Shown here piece by piece: positions 8,370-18,071 of a stretch of 64,000 nucleotides of DNA (positions within the stretch are counted from its first letter, which is position 1; every line of letters begins with the position of its first letter). The notes under the pieces were generated by a model. It was not told the DNA's origin. It ran no database searches and saw only the letters and a program-made list of their open reading frames with translations. This DNA comes from Paraglaciecola mesophila KMM 241 (GTDB taxonomy: Bacteria > Pseudomonadota > Gammaproteobacteria > Enterobacterales > Alteromonadaceae). Location: assembly GCF_000315015.1 (NCBI RefSeq), contig NZ_BAEP01000004.1, forward strand, positions 124,001 through 188,000, given 5' to 3'. A program made the translations under genes and the position numbers.

Positions 8370-10283
8370 ATGATCCTATATATAGCGGAAAAGCCCAGTT
8401 TAGGCCGCGCAATAGCGCAAGGCTTCAGCGGCCCACAACAGAAACAAGACGGTTATATTCAGCTTGCAAATGGCGGCTGCGTAACTTGGTGTATAGGTCA
8501 TTTGCTTGAACAAGCAGAGCCCGACAAATACGACCCAGCTTATGCAAAATGGGCGCTACAGCATTTACCCATTGTCCCCCAAGACTGGATATTGGTTCCC
8601 AAAAAAGGCACCAGTAAACAGTTATCAGTGATAAAGCGTTTATTGAAAACAGCCACCAAGGTGATTAATGCTGGCGATCCAGACCGCGAGGGCCAGTTAC
8701 TGGTCGACGAAGTCATCACCTACTGCAAGGTAAAACGCGATATTATCGATAACGCTGGGCGCTTGCTTATCAACGATTTAAACTTAAATGCGGTTAAAAA
8801 GTCGCTAACGAATATTCGCCCGAATCGCGAATTTACCGGCTTGTCTATTTCTGCCCTTGCACGCTCAAGAGCAGATTGGCTATATGGGCTTAACTTAACC
8901 CGTGCTTACACTCTACTCGGCCAGCGCGGCGGGTACTCAGGAGTGCTGTCGGTCGGCCGAGTACAAACTCCAGTACTTGGTTTAGTCGTCAGGCGGGATG
9001 CAGAAATAGCCCAGTTTGAGTCGAAGCCCTTCTATGAAGTCATGGCGACACTCGCCACTCAAACCGAACAAGCACCGCAAACGTTCACAGCAAAATGGCA
9101 GCCAAGTGCAGCTTGCGAGCCTTATCAGGATGAAGAAGGTCGCGTGATTGTTAAGAAACTCGCAGAAACCGTGGTCAATAAAACCCGGGGCCAGCCGGGG
9201 ATAGTCGAATCATACACAGTGAAAGACAAGCAAAGTCCGCCGCCCCTGCCCTATAACCTGTCGGCGCTGCAAATCGATGCGTCGAAACGCTTTAACTTGT
9301 CACCTAAGGCAGTATTGAATGTGTGCCAGTCGTTGTACGAGCGTCACCAATTAATTACCTACCCTCGTTCTGATTCGCGTTATTTACCCGTGGAGCATTT
9401 CAAGGATGCTCAAAACGTATTAAGTGCGATAAAAGCCAATGCTCCTGACCAGAAAAGCGCTGTGGACAATGCCAATAGCAAGCTCAAGTCAAAAGCCTGG
9501 AACGACAGCAAAGTAGATGCTCACCATGCGATTATTCCCACCTCCCGCAACAAGGCTATATCAAGCTTAAGTGGTGATGAGGCGAAAATTTATCAATTGA
9601 TTGCGACCCAATACATCATGCAGTTTTATGGCCCCCATAAATATCAAGAGCAGACCGCAGTCGTCAGCATCGCCGGAGGCACTTTTATAGCCAAAGCAAA
9701 AGCCACCACAGATAAAGGGTGGTTGGTATTAACAAAGCAGAGTGAAGCTAAGCACGAGCCTGCTCTGCCCTCTTTGGTAAAAGGCCAAGTGCTCGATTGT
9801 ATTGATTCTCAGTTAGTGGAAAAGCAAACCACGCCACCTAAGCATTTTACCGAAGCAACCTTACTTGCCGCTATGACAGGCATCGCCCGCTATGTGCAGG
9901 ACGCTAACATCAAGAAAATTCTTAAAGACACGGACGGTTTAGGCACAGAGGCAACCAGAGCCTCGATTATTGATTTATTGTTTAAGCGCCAATTTATGCA
10001 AAAAAATGGCAAGGAAATACACGCCACATCCACGGGCAAGGCGCTGATAAATGCCCTGCCCAGCGAATCAACCCAGCCCGATATGACCGCCATTTGGGAA
10101 GCAAATTTGGATAAAATATCTCAGCGGCAAATGCGCTATCAAGATTTTATGCAACCGCTTACGCGCACCATTGGCGAGTTAATCAACGCTAGTCAGCGCA
10201 TCGATACCAGTCAGTTTGCAGGCCTTGCCTCAACCAAACCTGCGTACAAAAAGAAATGGCGCAAGAAGAAAAAGGCTAGTTAG
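8370..10283 (+). CDS. topB: DNA topoisomerase III
   Basis: This 637-residue type IA topoisomerase starts with the TOPRIM motif ILYIAEKPSLGRAIA. The acidic pair is seen in GDPDREG (Asp103 and Asp105), the same numbers as in the E. coli enzyme. The active-site tyrosine is Tyr331 in LITYPRSDSRYLP. Other family motifs are SVGRVQTPVLGLVVRRD and DGLGTEATRASI, where the family usually has IGTEATR. The C-terminus is short and lysine-rich. The enzyme decatenates single-stranded DNA during replication and recombination. It converges on the PQQ dehydrogenase gene with only 9 bases between stops and no obvious terminator. Confidence 0.95.
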   Translation: MILYIAEKPSLGRAIAQGFSGPQQKQDGYIQLANGGCVTWCIGHLLEQAEPDKYDPAYAKWALQHLPIVPQDWILVPKKGTSKQLSVIKRLLKTATKVINAGDPDREGQLLVDEVITYCKVKRDIIDNAGRLLINDLNLNAVKKSLTNIRPNREFTGLSISALARSRADWLYGLNLTRAYTLLGQRGGYSGVLSVGRVQTPVLGLVVRRDAEIAQFESKPFYEVMATLATQTEQAPQTFTAKWQPSAACEPYQDEEGRVIVKKLAETVVNKTRGQPGIVESYTVKDKQSPPPLPYNLSALQIDASKRFNLSPKAVLNVCQSLYERHQLITYPRSDSRYLPVEHFKDAQNVLSAIKANAPDQKSAVDNANSKLKSKAWNDSKVDAHHAIIPTSRNKAISSLSGDEAKIYQLIATQYIMQFYGPHKYQEQTAVVSIAGGTFIAKAKATTDKGWLVLTKQSEAKHEPALPSLVKGQVLDCIDSQLVEKQTTPPKHFTEATLLAAMTGIARYVQDANIKKILKDTDGLGTEATRASIIDLLFKRQFMQKNGKEIHATSTGKALINALPSESTQPDMTAIWEANLDKISQRQMRYQDFMQPLTRTIGELINASQRIDTSQFAGLASTKPAYKKKWRKKKKAS

Positions 10284-10292
10284 TACCACTGA

Positions 10293-12746
10293 CTAATCTT
10301 CCAGCGCGTAAGCGATAACATAGCCCCCTTTGCCATCCCGTGGACTGCGTGAATCTGCGTAAGTGTTGGTCTCTGGATCTCTTGGATAAGTCCAACTGGG
10401 ATTGGGCACAGTCACCACGATATATTGTTTGCCCGTTTTGTTTGACTGATAACTCATAGGGGTGGATTGGCCGTGACCTGGCAAAGTATCGTGCCACTTG
10501 ATTTCCCCCGTGCGCACATCATAGGCGCGCACCGTGGCATCCATTGTGGAACTAATAAAGGTCAGACCGCCGCGAGTGGTCAAGGTGCCCGCTCTTACCG
10601 CTACGCCCACTTCTATGGGTAACCCTGAACGAATACCAAATGGCCCTGTGTGCTGCATACTGCCTAAGGGGCGGCTCCAAAGTAGTTCTTTGGTGTTGAG
10701 ATCCATTACGGCGATGCGCGCCCAAGGCGGCTCAAAACAAGGCACGCGTGTGCCCAGCTTAGACATAAACGGTTCTGGCCAACCGTAATATTTAATACGC
10801 ATGTGATCGTATGGATCATTCGGGTCTGCCTCGCGTGACTCAGGCATAGGTGCATTAAGGTCCATCCTAACCGCTGGGTGATTTGGGCCCAGTAGATATT
10901 GCGCAATTGGCCCTGCCTTTGCCACTTGTTCTGGGGTCACCATATTGAGTCTATGAGCCAACATCTGCGGCGCAGCAATAAGTAAACCGTTGTCGGCGTC
11001 AACTGACACGCTGCCCCAGTTAAAGCCTCCGAAATTACCTGGTGCTAACATAGTGCCGCCTATTAACAGTGGGCCATCAGCAGAGGGCGGTGTAAACATG
11101 CCTTCGTAATTCATGATCTTATATTCAACTCGGCACAGAAGTTGGTCTATTGGGGTTAAACCCCACATGTCCTCTTCATGCCTAAAGGGATGAAAGTTAG
11201 GTAGCGGGGAAAACGGTTGCGTGGCAGAAAGCCGCTCCCCATATAATTCACTTTGGGGAACCGGCCGCTCTTCAATGGGATGCACTGGCGTACCGTCACG
11301 TCTATCAAGCAAGAATATATCGCCCATTTTTGTAGGAACCGCCACTGAGGGCACCATTTCACCGTCTCGCTCTACATCCACCAATACAGGCTGAGCGGGC
11401 AAGTCATAATCCCACACGTCATGATGCACCGTTTGGTATTTCCAGCGCGGCTCGCCAGTCGCTCCATCTAGCGCAACAATGGCCGATGACCAACCATCGT
11501 CATAGTCACGCCTGACGCCGCCCCAATAATCCGGTGAGGCATTACCTGTTGGCGCATAGATAAGATCAAGCTCCGGGTCGTAACTCATAATCGTCCACAC
11601 ATTGGGTGTGCCTGGCGTGTATATTTCGCCTTCTTTGGGTTCGCCATAATAGCCAGGGTTGCCCAAGTCCCATGCCCAGACGAATTCCCCTGTGATAGCA
11701 CTAAATGCCCTAACCACACCTGAGGGTAAGCCGAGATCTTGGGTATCTGCCACCAGCCCACCAACAACGGCTACATCATCAGCAATCAGCGGCGGCGAGG
11801 TCACGTAATACTCTCCTAATTCGTGTAAGCCCAAACCATGGGTTAAATCCACTGCGCCGTTTTCGCCAAAATCTGTGCATAGAGCACCAGTAACAGCATC
11901 CACCGCAATCAATCTTGCATCTACAGTGCCAACTAAAATTCGTGTTGGGCATTGCCCGACGTAATCCGTTGGCGCCTCGTGATAACTGACACCACGGCAC
12001 GTTTCTGCATATTGATTGCTACCAGAAGGGATCGCTTCGGGGTCGTAGCGCCATGCCTCTTCACCGTTATCACTGTTAACTGCCATCAATACATTGGATG
12101 CGCCGCAGATATAAAGAAGATCGTTCACTTGTAGCGGGGTCATCTTGAACGTCTTCTCGACACCCGTTCTATAGCGCCATACCTCTTTTAATTTACCCAC
12201 AGTATCAGTGTTTATCTGTTCTAATTGGGCGAAGCGGCTACCGCCGTCTGTGTTGCCGTAATTTTGCCAATCCGTGACATCAGCGGTGTCAGGTAGCGGG
12301 CGCATAGTACCAGTGCCGTTATGCTCATAGCCCTGAAAAACACTCAACAGTAAAACAGCGGAATTAAGGCCGATGGGTAACGCTATCCATTTGCGATTAA
12401 CAGTCCGGTTCATGTCAGCAGGTTTTAGGCTTGCGCGGTACCAAGGCGTAATAAACCATAAGCCCAGCACAAGCCAAGTGGCGACCCTAGGCAAAAATGC
12501 CAACCAATATAAATCTGACTCATAGGTTGCCCAAACAAGCGTAACCAACAGTAAGCCTGCATATAGTTTGTAGGCTAAGGTGTTGCCTTTAATCATGTAG
12601 ACAGCGCTGGCAATAAGAGCAATGCCTGCAGCCACATAATAAAAACTGCCACCCAATAACGCCAAGTAGCCCCCGGCCAAAGTCAAAAACACGCCAATGA
12701 ATAAAAACAAAACCACCATTAGCCAGTGTGCGATACGAGAAATCAT
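10293..12746 (-). CDS. Membrane-bound PQQ-dependent dehydrogenase, glucose/quinate dehydrogenase family
   Basis: The 817-residue protein has about five N-terminal membrane segments in the first 130 residues and then an eight-bladed quinoprotein propeller in the periplasm. Repeats such as GATGEPRWKYQ, DNGEEAWRYDP and DVRTGEIKWHDT are typical of PQQ-binding propellers, and the WDYDLPAQPVLVD motif is typical of membrane glucose dehydrogenase. Family enzymes oxidise aldoses, quinate or similar polyols and pass electrons to ubiquinone. The substrate is not certain. No pqq synthesis gene is in the window, so cofactor supply is open. An AGGAG lies 12 bases before the ATG, slightly far. The upstream VOC lipoprotein gene is 65 bases away on the same strand. 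Confidence 0.88.
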   Translation of the reverse strand: MISRIAHWLMVVLFLFIGVFLTLAGGYLALLGGSFYYVAAGIALIASAVYMIKGNTLAYKLYAGLLLVTLVWATYESDLYWLAFLPRVATWLVLGLWFITPWYRASLKPADMNRTVNRKWIALPIGLNSAVLLLSVFQGYEHNGTGTMRPLPDTADVTDWQNYGNTDGGSRFAQLEQINTDTVGKLKEVWRYRTGVEKTFKMTPLQVNDLLYICGASNVLMAVNSDNGEEAWRYDPEAIPSGSNQYAETCRGVSYHEAPTDYVGQCPTRILVGTVDARLIAVDAVTGALCTDFGENGAVDLTHGLGLHELGEYYVTSPPLIADDVAVVGGLVADTQDLGLPSGVVRAFSAITGEFVWAWDLGNPGYYGEPKEGEIYTPGTPNVWTIMSYDPELDLIYAPTGNASPDYWGGVRRDYDDGWSSAIVALDGATGEPRWKYQTVHHDVWDYDLPAQPVLVDVERDGEMVPSVAVPTKMGDIFLLDRRDGTPVHPIEERPVPQSELYGERLSATQPFSPLPNFHPFRHEEDMWGLTPIDQLLCRVEYKIMNYEGMFTPPSADGPLLIGGTMLAPGNFGGFNWGSVSVDADNGLLIAAPQMLAHRLNMVTPEQVAKAGPIAQYLLGPNHPAVRMDLNAPMPESREADPNDPYDHMRIKYYGWPEPFMSKLGTRVPCFEPPWARIAVMDLNTKELLWSRPLGSMQHTGPFGIRSGLPIEVGVAVRAGTLTTRGGLTFISSTMDATVRAYDVRTGEIKWHDTLPGHGQSTPMSYQSNKTGKQYIVVTVPNPSWTYPRDPETNTYADSRSPRDGKGGYVIAYALED

Positions 12747-12811
12747 GCTGTGTATTTTCTCCTAAGGATAGATCGGTAATACTTAAAATGCCGAGCGTTG
12801 GTCATAGCTGG

Positions 12812-13861
12812 TTAAATTCCGTTATCTGCAAATTGCTGTGAAGAGTAAGGTGAACCGTCTGCAGATTTTTGAAAGCCTAATAGGTTGCCGTCTAGGTCTC
12901 GCCCATACAGTATGTAACCGCCGTCCATGGGGCGTGCATCACTCACCATCGTGCCGCCCGCTTCTAGCAACAAAGCTTTAGCCGCCGCCAAATCCGTCAC
13001 ATCAAACACGACAGAGTTGTAGCCTAATGCATCAAAGGGGCGCGGCGCATTCAATGGCGTTGGCTGAGGAGAATGGTACTGGATGATCTCTAATTCTAAA
13101 TTACGTATTTGAAACCAAGCCATTTCTATTGCGGCATCTTTTTGGCCTGCTATTTTGTCGAGCTTTTCACCCGACAGTTTTATTAAACTCCCCGCTCGAC
13201 GAGGATCTTTGGTTTCAAGCAAGTGGGAGTAGAAATCCACGCTGCGATCCATGTCGGTGGTAGCTAAAGACACATGGCGAATACGATATTCATTTTTTGG
13301 GGGTGTGGGTAACTCTAACGCTTGTACATCTACGTGCTCTACTTCGAACAAGATGTGATCAGGGTCATGAGCGTAGGCATAATAAACAGGGTTTTTAGGG
13401 TTTAGATGGATCATTTCTGGGTCGCCAATAGGCGTCGCGCCATTTGCTAAAAAGGTTTCATAGGTGTGAGTATGCTTAGCGACCTGATAACACACATGGG
13501 CAATGCCAGGGCCATATACCTCAAGATGTGGTGTATTTGCCGCTTTGGCGTCGGGTTGCGCAAATTCCGTCAATTTAAGCTGGGCATTTACGCTTGTTAG
13601 TAAGCGGCTTTTCGCTTTTGCGCCATCTCTACCGACCAAGCTATTCACAACCGGATGACTGTCAATTTGCGTGATATCCGAGGGAGTTAAATCTGCTGCT
13701 TTTTGGTACAACACTGACGAGCGCTCTAAGTTGCTCACCGTCATGCCTACGTAATCCACACCGCGTACGACTGGGTTTTCAACCCGGCTTGGCTCAGCTG
13801 AGAACCATGAACAACCAGCCAGAGTGAGCACCGACAATAAACCTAACGATAATCTAACCAC
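12812..13861 (-). CDS. VOC (glyoxalase/dioxygenase fold) lipoprotein with two domains
   Basis: The 349-residue product begins with a lipoprotein signal (hydrophobic run then LAGCSW, lipid Cys at residue 17). Two vicinal-oxygen-chelate modules follow, at about residues 34-155 and 190-325, each opening with the typical segments VDYVGMTVSNLERS and IRHVSLATTDMDRS. VOC proteins use paired modules to hold a metal for glyoxalase, dioxygenase or binding functions. A lipid-anchored VOC protein is unusual and implies a periplasmic role. It lies between a TonB receptor and a PQQ dehydrogenase on the same strand. It starts with GTG, with AGGAAG six bases before it. Confidence 0.8.
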   Translation of the reverse strand: MVRLSLGLLSVLTLAGCSWFSAEPSRVENPVVRGVDYVGMTVSNLERSSVLYQKAADLTPSDITQIDSHPVVNSLVGRDGAKAKSRLLTSVNAQLKLTEFAQPDAKAANTPHLEVYGPGIAHVCYQVAKHTHTYETFLANGATPIGDPEMIHLNPKNPVYYAYAHDPDHILFEVEHVDVQALELPTPPKNEYRIRHVSLATTDMDRSVDFYSHLLETKDPRRAGSLIKLSGEKLDKIAGQKDAAIEMAWFQIRNLELEIIQYHSPQPTPLNAPRPFDALGYNSVVFDVTDLAAAKALLLEAGGTMVSDARPMDGGYILYGRDLDGNLLGFQKSADGSPYSSQQFADNGI

Positions 13862-14152
13862 GAGTTTCTTCCTTTGTATTAAGACAACGGCGTCTTTCGT
13901 AGGATAATTACATATCCTACATTGATAAAATGCTTAAATTCATCGCGCGCCTATGCATCAAATGAATAGAGCGCGCGTAAAAAACAACGGTAGAACACAC
14001 AATAGTACGATTAGGATTAACCGCTACCGAACAGTGGTAATGTTGCACCTGGGCCCAATTTACGCGCTGCAATGCAGGGCTTTTTAAAGGCTCGTATTAG
14101 GGGCCCTCATTAAAAAATATCGTAAAGCCCCTGTTCTATTGCTATTCACTGC
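13862..14152. other. Intergenic region between TonB receptor and VOC lipoprotein genes
   Basis: About 290 bases without a gene. Towards the receptor end there is a GGGGC/GCCCC inverted repeat with a long loop (about 14100-14135) that could weakly terminate the receptor message. No clear promoter consensus was seen. Confidence 0.5.
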
Positions 14153-16642
14153 TTAGTTAAAATGATACGTCGCGCGCACCCCATAAGTGCGCGGGTCTAA
14201 ATACAGCGGCGTACGGTAACGACCTACCAGCGAGTTCGCTACGCTAGAGCCCGTGATCGAGGCTTCATCAGAAGCGTTTTTCACAAACACTTCAAACTCC
14301 CACACATCGTCCATGTCCCTTAGGGTCACGCTGACATCGGTTTGCTGCCAACCCTCTTGCTTATCTGAGGGTACGTTGTATAAACGGCTGTAGAATTCAT
14401 CTTGCCAAAAGGTTTGCGCCCGGTAGGCGATTTCCCAATTACTGCTGATTTCATGGGTGTACTGGATGCCAAATTGCACGGATTTTTCGGGAGAGAACGT
14501 CAGCGTTTTACCGTTTAAATTTACAGGGTCTGAGCCTGAGGGATCGGCAATGTCCGGTGAAGTGAAAAAGTCTTCGTTAATTTCTGAGTCTAATAAGGCC
14601 AAATTCAGATTGATGCGCAAACCATCCATTGGTAACGCCAAAAACTCAAACTCAGCACCAGCAACGTCCGCATCAACATTGGTATTAAAGGTTGCACCGT
14701 CTCCTAAAATTCCCCCTACCTGTAAACCATCGTATTGGTACATAAATACAGTGACATTGGCCTGCAGTGAACGCTTAGCAAAGGTGTTTTTGGTCCCGAC
14801 TTCTAAGGCGTTGATATATTCGGGGTCAAAAGTTGGGAACGCTGAATCACTGGCCCCAGGGTTAATGCCACCGCCTTTATAACCACGCGATAAAGTACCG
14901 AAAAATAATGTTTCATCCGTCATGTCTAGGTTTGGGCTGTAGCTTAGGCCGATTTTACCGGTGAACTCCTCCCAAGCCCCCTCGCCATCTACATAACTGT
15001 TGTTAATATCAAATCTTGGGTCTAAAAAGGAAAGAGGCGAAATCGCTCGGGTCACGACTTCTTTGTCATCTTCGGTATAACGCAGCCCCATGGTTAAGGT
15101 TAAGTCTTCACTTATGTCGTAATACGCTTCGGTGAATATGGCCCAAGACGTGGTTGCAATATCTGGCGTATCGAAGTTGAACAGTGCTAGTTCGTCGGGT
15201 AAGCCCAACGCGCCAGCAATTGCGGTCATTTCAGGTTGATAGAATTTCCCGTAAGACTCAGCATCATACTGTAAATAAAACACCCCAGCGGTATAGTTAA
15301 ATGGGCCGTCTTTAAAAGATGCAATGCGCAACTCTTGGCTCCACTGTTCACTTTCAGATTCACTGGAGCGCGCCGTGCTATAACGAGTAGTAGGCTCTGT
15401 TCTCCCCTCGGGCAACAGCAAACTTTGAGGAATAAATAACGCGTCTGCACCATCGGCGTTATCAAAATCAGCAAATGCTTGTGACGAGCGATCATGGTAT
15501 GCCGTGACAGAAGTAAAAACGTGTTCGCCAAAGTCGTAGTTAAACTCAAATGAAATAAGCAAGTCTTCGACATCAAACCTAGGTTGATAGTCTTGACGTA
15601 CTTTTCGAGGATCGCTGGGATTCACTCGCGCCGAACCATCTAAGTTGGTGTTATAAAAGTCTGAGCGCGTGGCAAAACCAAGCGCCGCTAACGTGGGGGC
15701 CAAAGCGCCGTTAGCTAAAGAACCGTCGGTAAAATCTGAATTCGGATACTGACTTGATACAGTGGCGTTATCACAGCCTAGTACAGGATCAGAGGTACAC
15801 AACACGCCTGTGCGCGGTGCACGATCACTATTTTCTTTAAAATATTGTGCGAATAAAAAGCCATTGGCATTTTCGCTAAAATCAAACGTGGTGGAGCTGC
15901 GAATTGAAAACTGATCTCGCCCGTCAATGCTGTCAAAACCCACATTCGGTGCCACATTTTCAGTATAACCATCACGTTTCACAGTATTAAATGCAAAGCG
16001 CTGGAGCACAGCATCACTTAAAGGAATATTCACGTACCCCTTGGTTCTTAAACCGTTAAAGCTGGCAATTTCCGTAGTTAGTGCCGCTTCGAATACATCC
16101 GTTGGTTTGCGCGTAATCGAGTTGAGCACCCCAGCTGTGGTATTGCGCCCGAACAATGTCCCTTGGGGGCCGCGCAATAGTTCAATCGACTCAAGATCAT
16201 AAAACTCATTCTGAATGGTATTAGCGGTGACATACACGCCGTTGATATGCACCCCTAAGCCAGGATCCGCAGTAGCTGAAATGGCGTTATCGCCCACTCC
16301 CCGCACGTTATAGCCTGCGTTATTAGATACCATTGCATTGGGTACGGCATATTGAATGTCTTGAGCATCTTCAATGTCTTGATCGTCAAGCATCGCACGG
16401 CTAAATGCGCTAATCGCAATAGGAGTTTCTTGCAAAGACGTAACACGTTTTTGTGCTGTGACTTCGATGATCTCTAATTCTGTAGGCACTTTGTGTGCTT
16501 GTGTTTGTTCTTCAACCGCCTGCGCTACAGCTGAGGTGGCAAAGGGAATAGCGAACAAAACGCCAAGGGTTTCGCGGGTTATGTGGCTTTTTTGAGTTGT
16601 ACCGATTGTTTGAGGCTCGTGTGTATTGTTGAGTTTTAACAT
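14153..16642 (-). CDS. TonB-dependent outer membrane receptor (first)
   Basis: The 829-residue protein has an N-terminal export region, a TonB box-like LEIIEVTAQKR near residues 56-66, a plug domain (ELLRGPQGTLFGRNTTAGVLNSIT) and a long beta-barrel ending in a C-terminal aromatic residue context (YGVRATYHFN), as outer membrane proteins need. Such receptors import siderophores, vitamins, sugars or aromatic compounds using TonB energy. The ligand cannot be read off. The signal peptide is preceded by about 25 polar residues, rather long. An AAGGA is ten bases before the ATG. Neighbours are a VOC lipoprotein and a PQQ dehydrogenase downstream and a divergent hydrolase. Confidence 0.9.
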   Translation of the reverse strand: MLKLNNTHEPQTIGTTQKSHITRETLGVLFAIPFATSAVAQAVEEQTQAHKVPTELEIIEVTAQKRVTSLQETPIAISAFSRAMLDDQDIEDAQDIQYAVPNAMVSNNAGYNVRGVGDNAISATADPGLGVHINGVYVTANTIQNEFYDLESIELLRGPQGTLFGRNTTAGVLNSITRKPTDVFEAALTTEIASFNGLRTKGYVNIPLSDAVLQRFAFNTVKRDGYTENVAPNVGFDSIDGRDQFSIRSSTTFDFSENANGFLFAQYFKENSDRAPRTGVLCTSDPVLGCDNATVSSQYPNSDFTDGSLANGALAPTLAALGFATRSDFYNTNLDGSARVNPSDPRKVRQDYQPRFDVEDLLISFEFNYDFGEHVFTSVTAYHDRSSQAFADFDNADGADALFIPQSLLLPEGRTEPTTRYSTARSSESESEQWSQELRIASFKDGPFNYTAGVFYLQYDAESYGKFYQPEMTAIAGALGLPDELALFNFDTPDIATTSWAIFTEAYYDISEDLTLTMGLRYTEDDKEVVTRAISPLSFLDPRFDINNSYVDGEGAWEEFTGKIGLSYSPNLDMTDETLFFGTLSRGYKGGGINPGASDSAFPTFDPEYINALEVGTKNTFAKRSLQANVTVFMYQYDGLQVGGILGDGATFNTNVDADVAGAEFEFLALPMDGLRINLNLALLDSEINEDFFTSPDIADPSGSDPVNLNGKTLTFSPEKSVQFGIQYTHEISSNWEIAYRAQTFWQDEFYSRLYNVPSDKQEGWQQTDVSVTLRDMDDVWEFEVFVKNASDEASITGSSVANSLVGRYRTPLYLDPRTYGVRATYHFN

Positions 16643-16997
16643 GCTTAGACTGTCCTTTTTTAGGCTCTTTTTTTATGTAAGTACTTAACGTTAACGCTCA
16701 AAACGCCTAGCACTATTAAACAAAAATTCAATAAACGCCAAGTTATTGACTTTATGTTCAATAGTCAATATTAACATGTAAATTAATTGTTTGAATTTAA
16801 TTTCACAGTGAAAGAGAACTGAATAAAATTACTTTAAATACAATTAGTTACAATAACAAAACTAATAGAATTTACTAAACTTAGTATTCAACATAATGAC
16901 AATAAATAGATAGAAATCAGTAAAAAATACAGAACTCTACCTATTCCTGCTATATTATTTTGCCAGTGATAGCCGTCCCTACTGAGAAGTTAACATA
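16643..16997. promoter_or_regulatory. AT-rich divergent promoter region, TonB receptor / hydrolase
   Basis: A 355-base, strongly AT-rich gap between two divergent genes, so it should hold both promoters. The 10-base palindrome TTAACGTTAA (16685-16694) lies about 45 bases from the receptor ATG. The same palindrome, in longer form, recurs at 18901-18914 before a PEP-CTERM gene. No gene is seen. Confidence 0.5.
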
Positions 16998-18011
16998 ATG
17001 AACTTTAATTACATTGTTCGATTAATACTGATATTAACGCCCCTCATGGCCATAGGCTGTCGGGATAATTCCTCGTTATCTGTCATTGACGAGTCCCAGC
17101 GTTCTAAGATCAATGATTTAGGCTATACCGCCCATTACACGACGGTCAATGGAATAAGAATACATTATGTTCAAGAAGGGACTGGCTCGCTGATGTTATT
17201 TCTGCATGGTTTTCCGTATTTCGGTAGCGCTTGGGATCCTTTATTGAGTGAGTTCAGTCAAGATCATCAGGTTGTAGCACCAGACAATAGAGGCTATGGC
17301 TATAGTCAAAAACCGGCTGATGTGTCTGAATACAAAATTGAAAAATTGGTGACTGACGTACGACAACTCATCGAGCAGTTATCCCGCAATAACAAGGTGA
17401 TACTCGTGGGGCATGATTGGGGCGGTGTGCTAGCCTGGTCGGTTGCGCAAACATCACCAGAATTAATCAGCAAGCTGATTATTATCAACGCCCCACCCTT
17501 TAACGTGTTTCTAGACGTGCTATCCACAAGTACATCCCAGCGGGAAGCGTCTCACTACATGCATAAACTGGATAGTTGGTACGCGCATCTATTATTTGCC
17601 ATAAAAGGGCCCGAACTCATTTGGCGAGGCAGTGCCCGCTTATACGAAGAGGGGCACGTAGATGAGCGTTTTAAGCTCGCGTTTTTAAATGCATGGCAAC
17701 AACCGGGCGCTGCACAAGGGGCGGTGAATTGGTATCAAGCCAACGTACCCGAATTTGATGCTATCAACGACTCTCATTATTGGCCGAGTAAAGAAACCCG
17801 TATCACTGTGCCGAGTTTATTGATTTGGTCACAGCGAGATAAAGCGTTTACGCAAGATACCTTCGAGGCAATCAAGGCTAATGTCGATAACTTACGTATT
17901 CACAGCATAGATACGGATAGCCATGTACCTTTTTTGGATCATACAGAAGAAGTGATTAAGGTTATGCGAGCGTTTATAGCGGGTGAATCAAGTGAACATA
18001 GCAACCGCTAA
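16998..18011 (+). CDS. Alpha/beta-hydrolase lipoprotein, epoxide hydrolase-like
   Basis: The 337-residue protein carries a lipoprotein signal (hydrophobic run, lipobox AIGC, Cys21). The hydrolase fold shows the oxyanion motif LFLHGFPYFGSAWDP and the nucleophile elbow GHDWGG with Asp140, the arrangement of epoxide hydrolases and haloalkane dehalogenases rather than serine esterases. His309 in SHVPFLDH is the likely catalytic base. The cap domain lies between about residues 165 and 265. Lipid anchoring places it in the periplasm or outer membrane. The gene diverges from the TonB receptor. Its stop codon lies within a 9-bp hairpin. Confidence 0.82.
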   Translation: MNFNYIVRLILILTPLMAIGCRDNSSLSVIDESQRSKINDLGYTAHYTTVNGIRIHYVQEGTGSLMLFLHGFPYFGSAWDPLLSEFSQDHQVVAPDNRGYGYSQKPADVSEYKIEKLVTDVRQLIEQLSRNNKVILVGHDWGGVLAWSVAQTSPELISKLIIINAPPFNVFLDVLSTSTSQREASHYMHKLDSWYAHLLFAIKGPELIWRGSARLYEEGHVDERFKLAFLNAWQQPGAAQGAVNWYQANVPEFDAINDSHYWPSKETRITVPSLLIWSQRDKAFTQDTFEAIKANVDNLRIHSIDTDSHVPFLDHTEEVIKVMRAFIAGESSEHSNR

Positions 18012-18023
18012 AAAAGCGGTTGC
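18001..18023 (+). terminator. Hairpin overlapping the hydrolase stop codon
   Basis: GCAACCGCT/AGCGGTTGC form a perfect 9-bp stem with a five-A loop; the TAA stop begins in the stem. The T tail afterwards is weak (CGTTAATT), so termination efficiency is doubtful. Confidence 0.45.
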
Positions 18024-18071
18024 CGTTAATTGATTCAATTTGAATTATTGAATTTTAGCCTTAACGCGGCA

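Noticed and set aside
14457-14882. Plus-strand frame of 141 codons
   Set aside because: Lies opposite the beta-barrel of the TonB receptor and has no similarity to any family I know.
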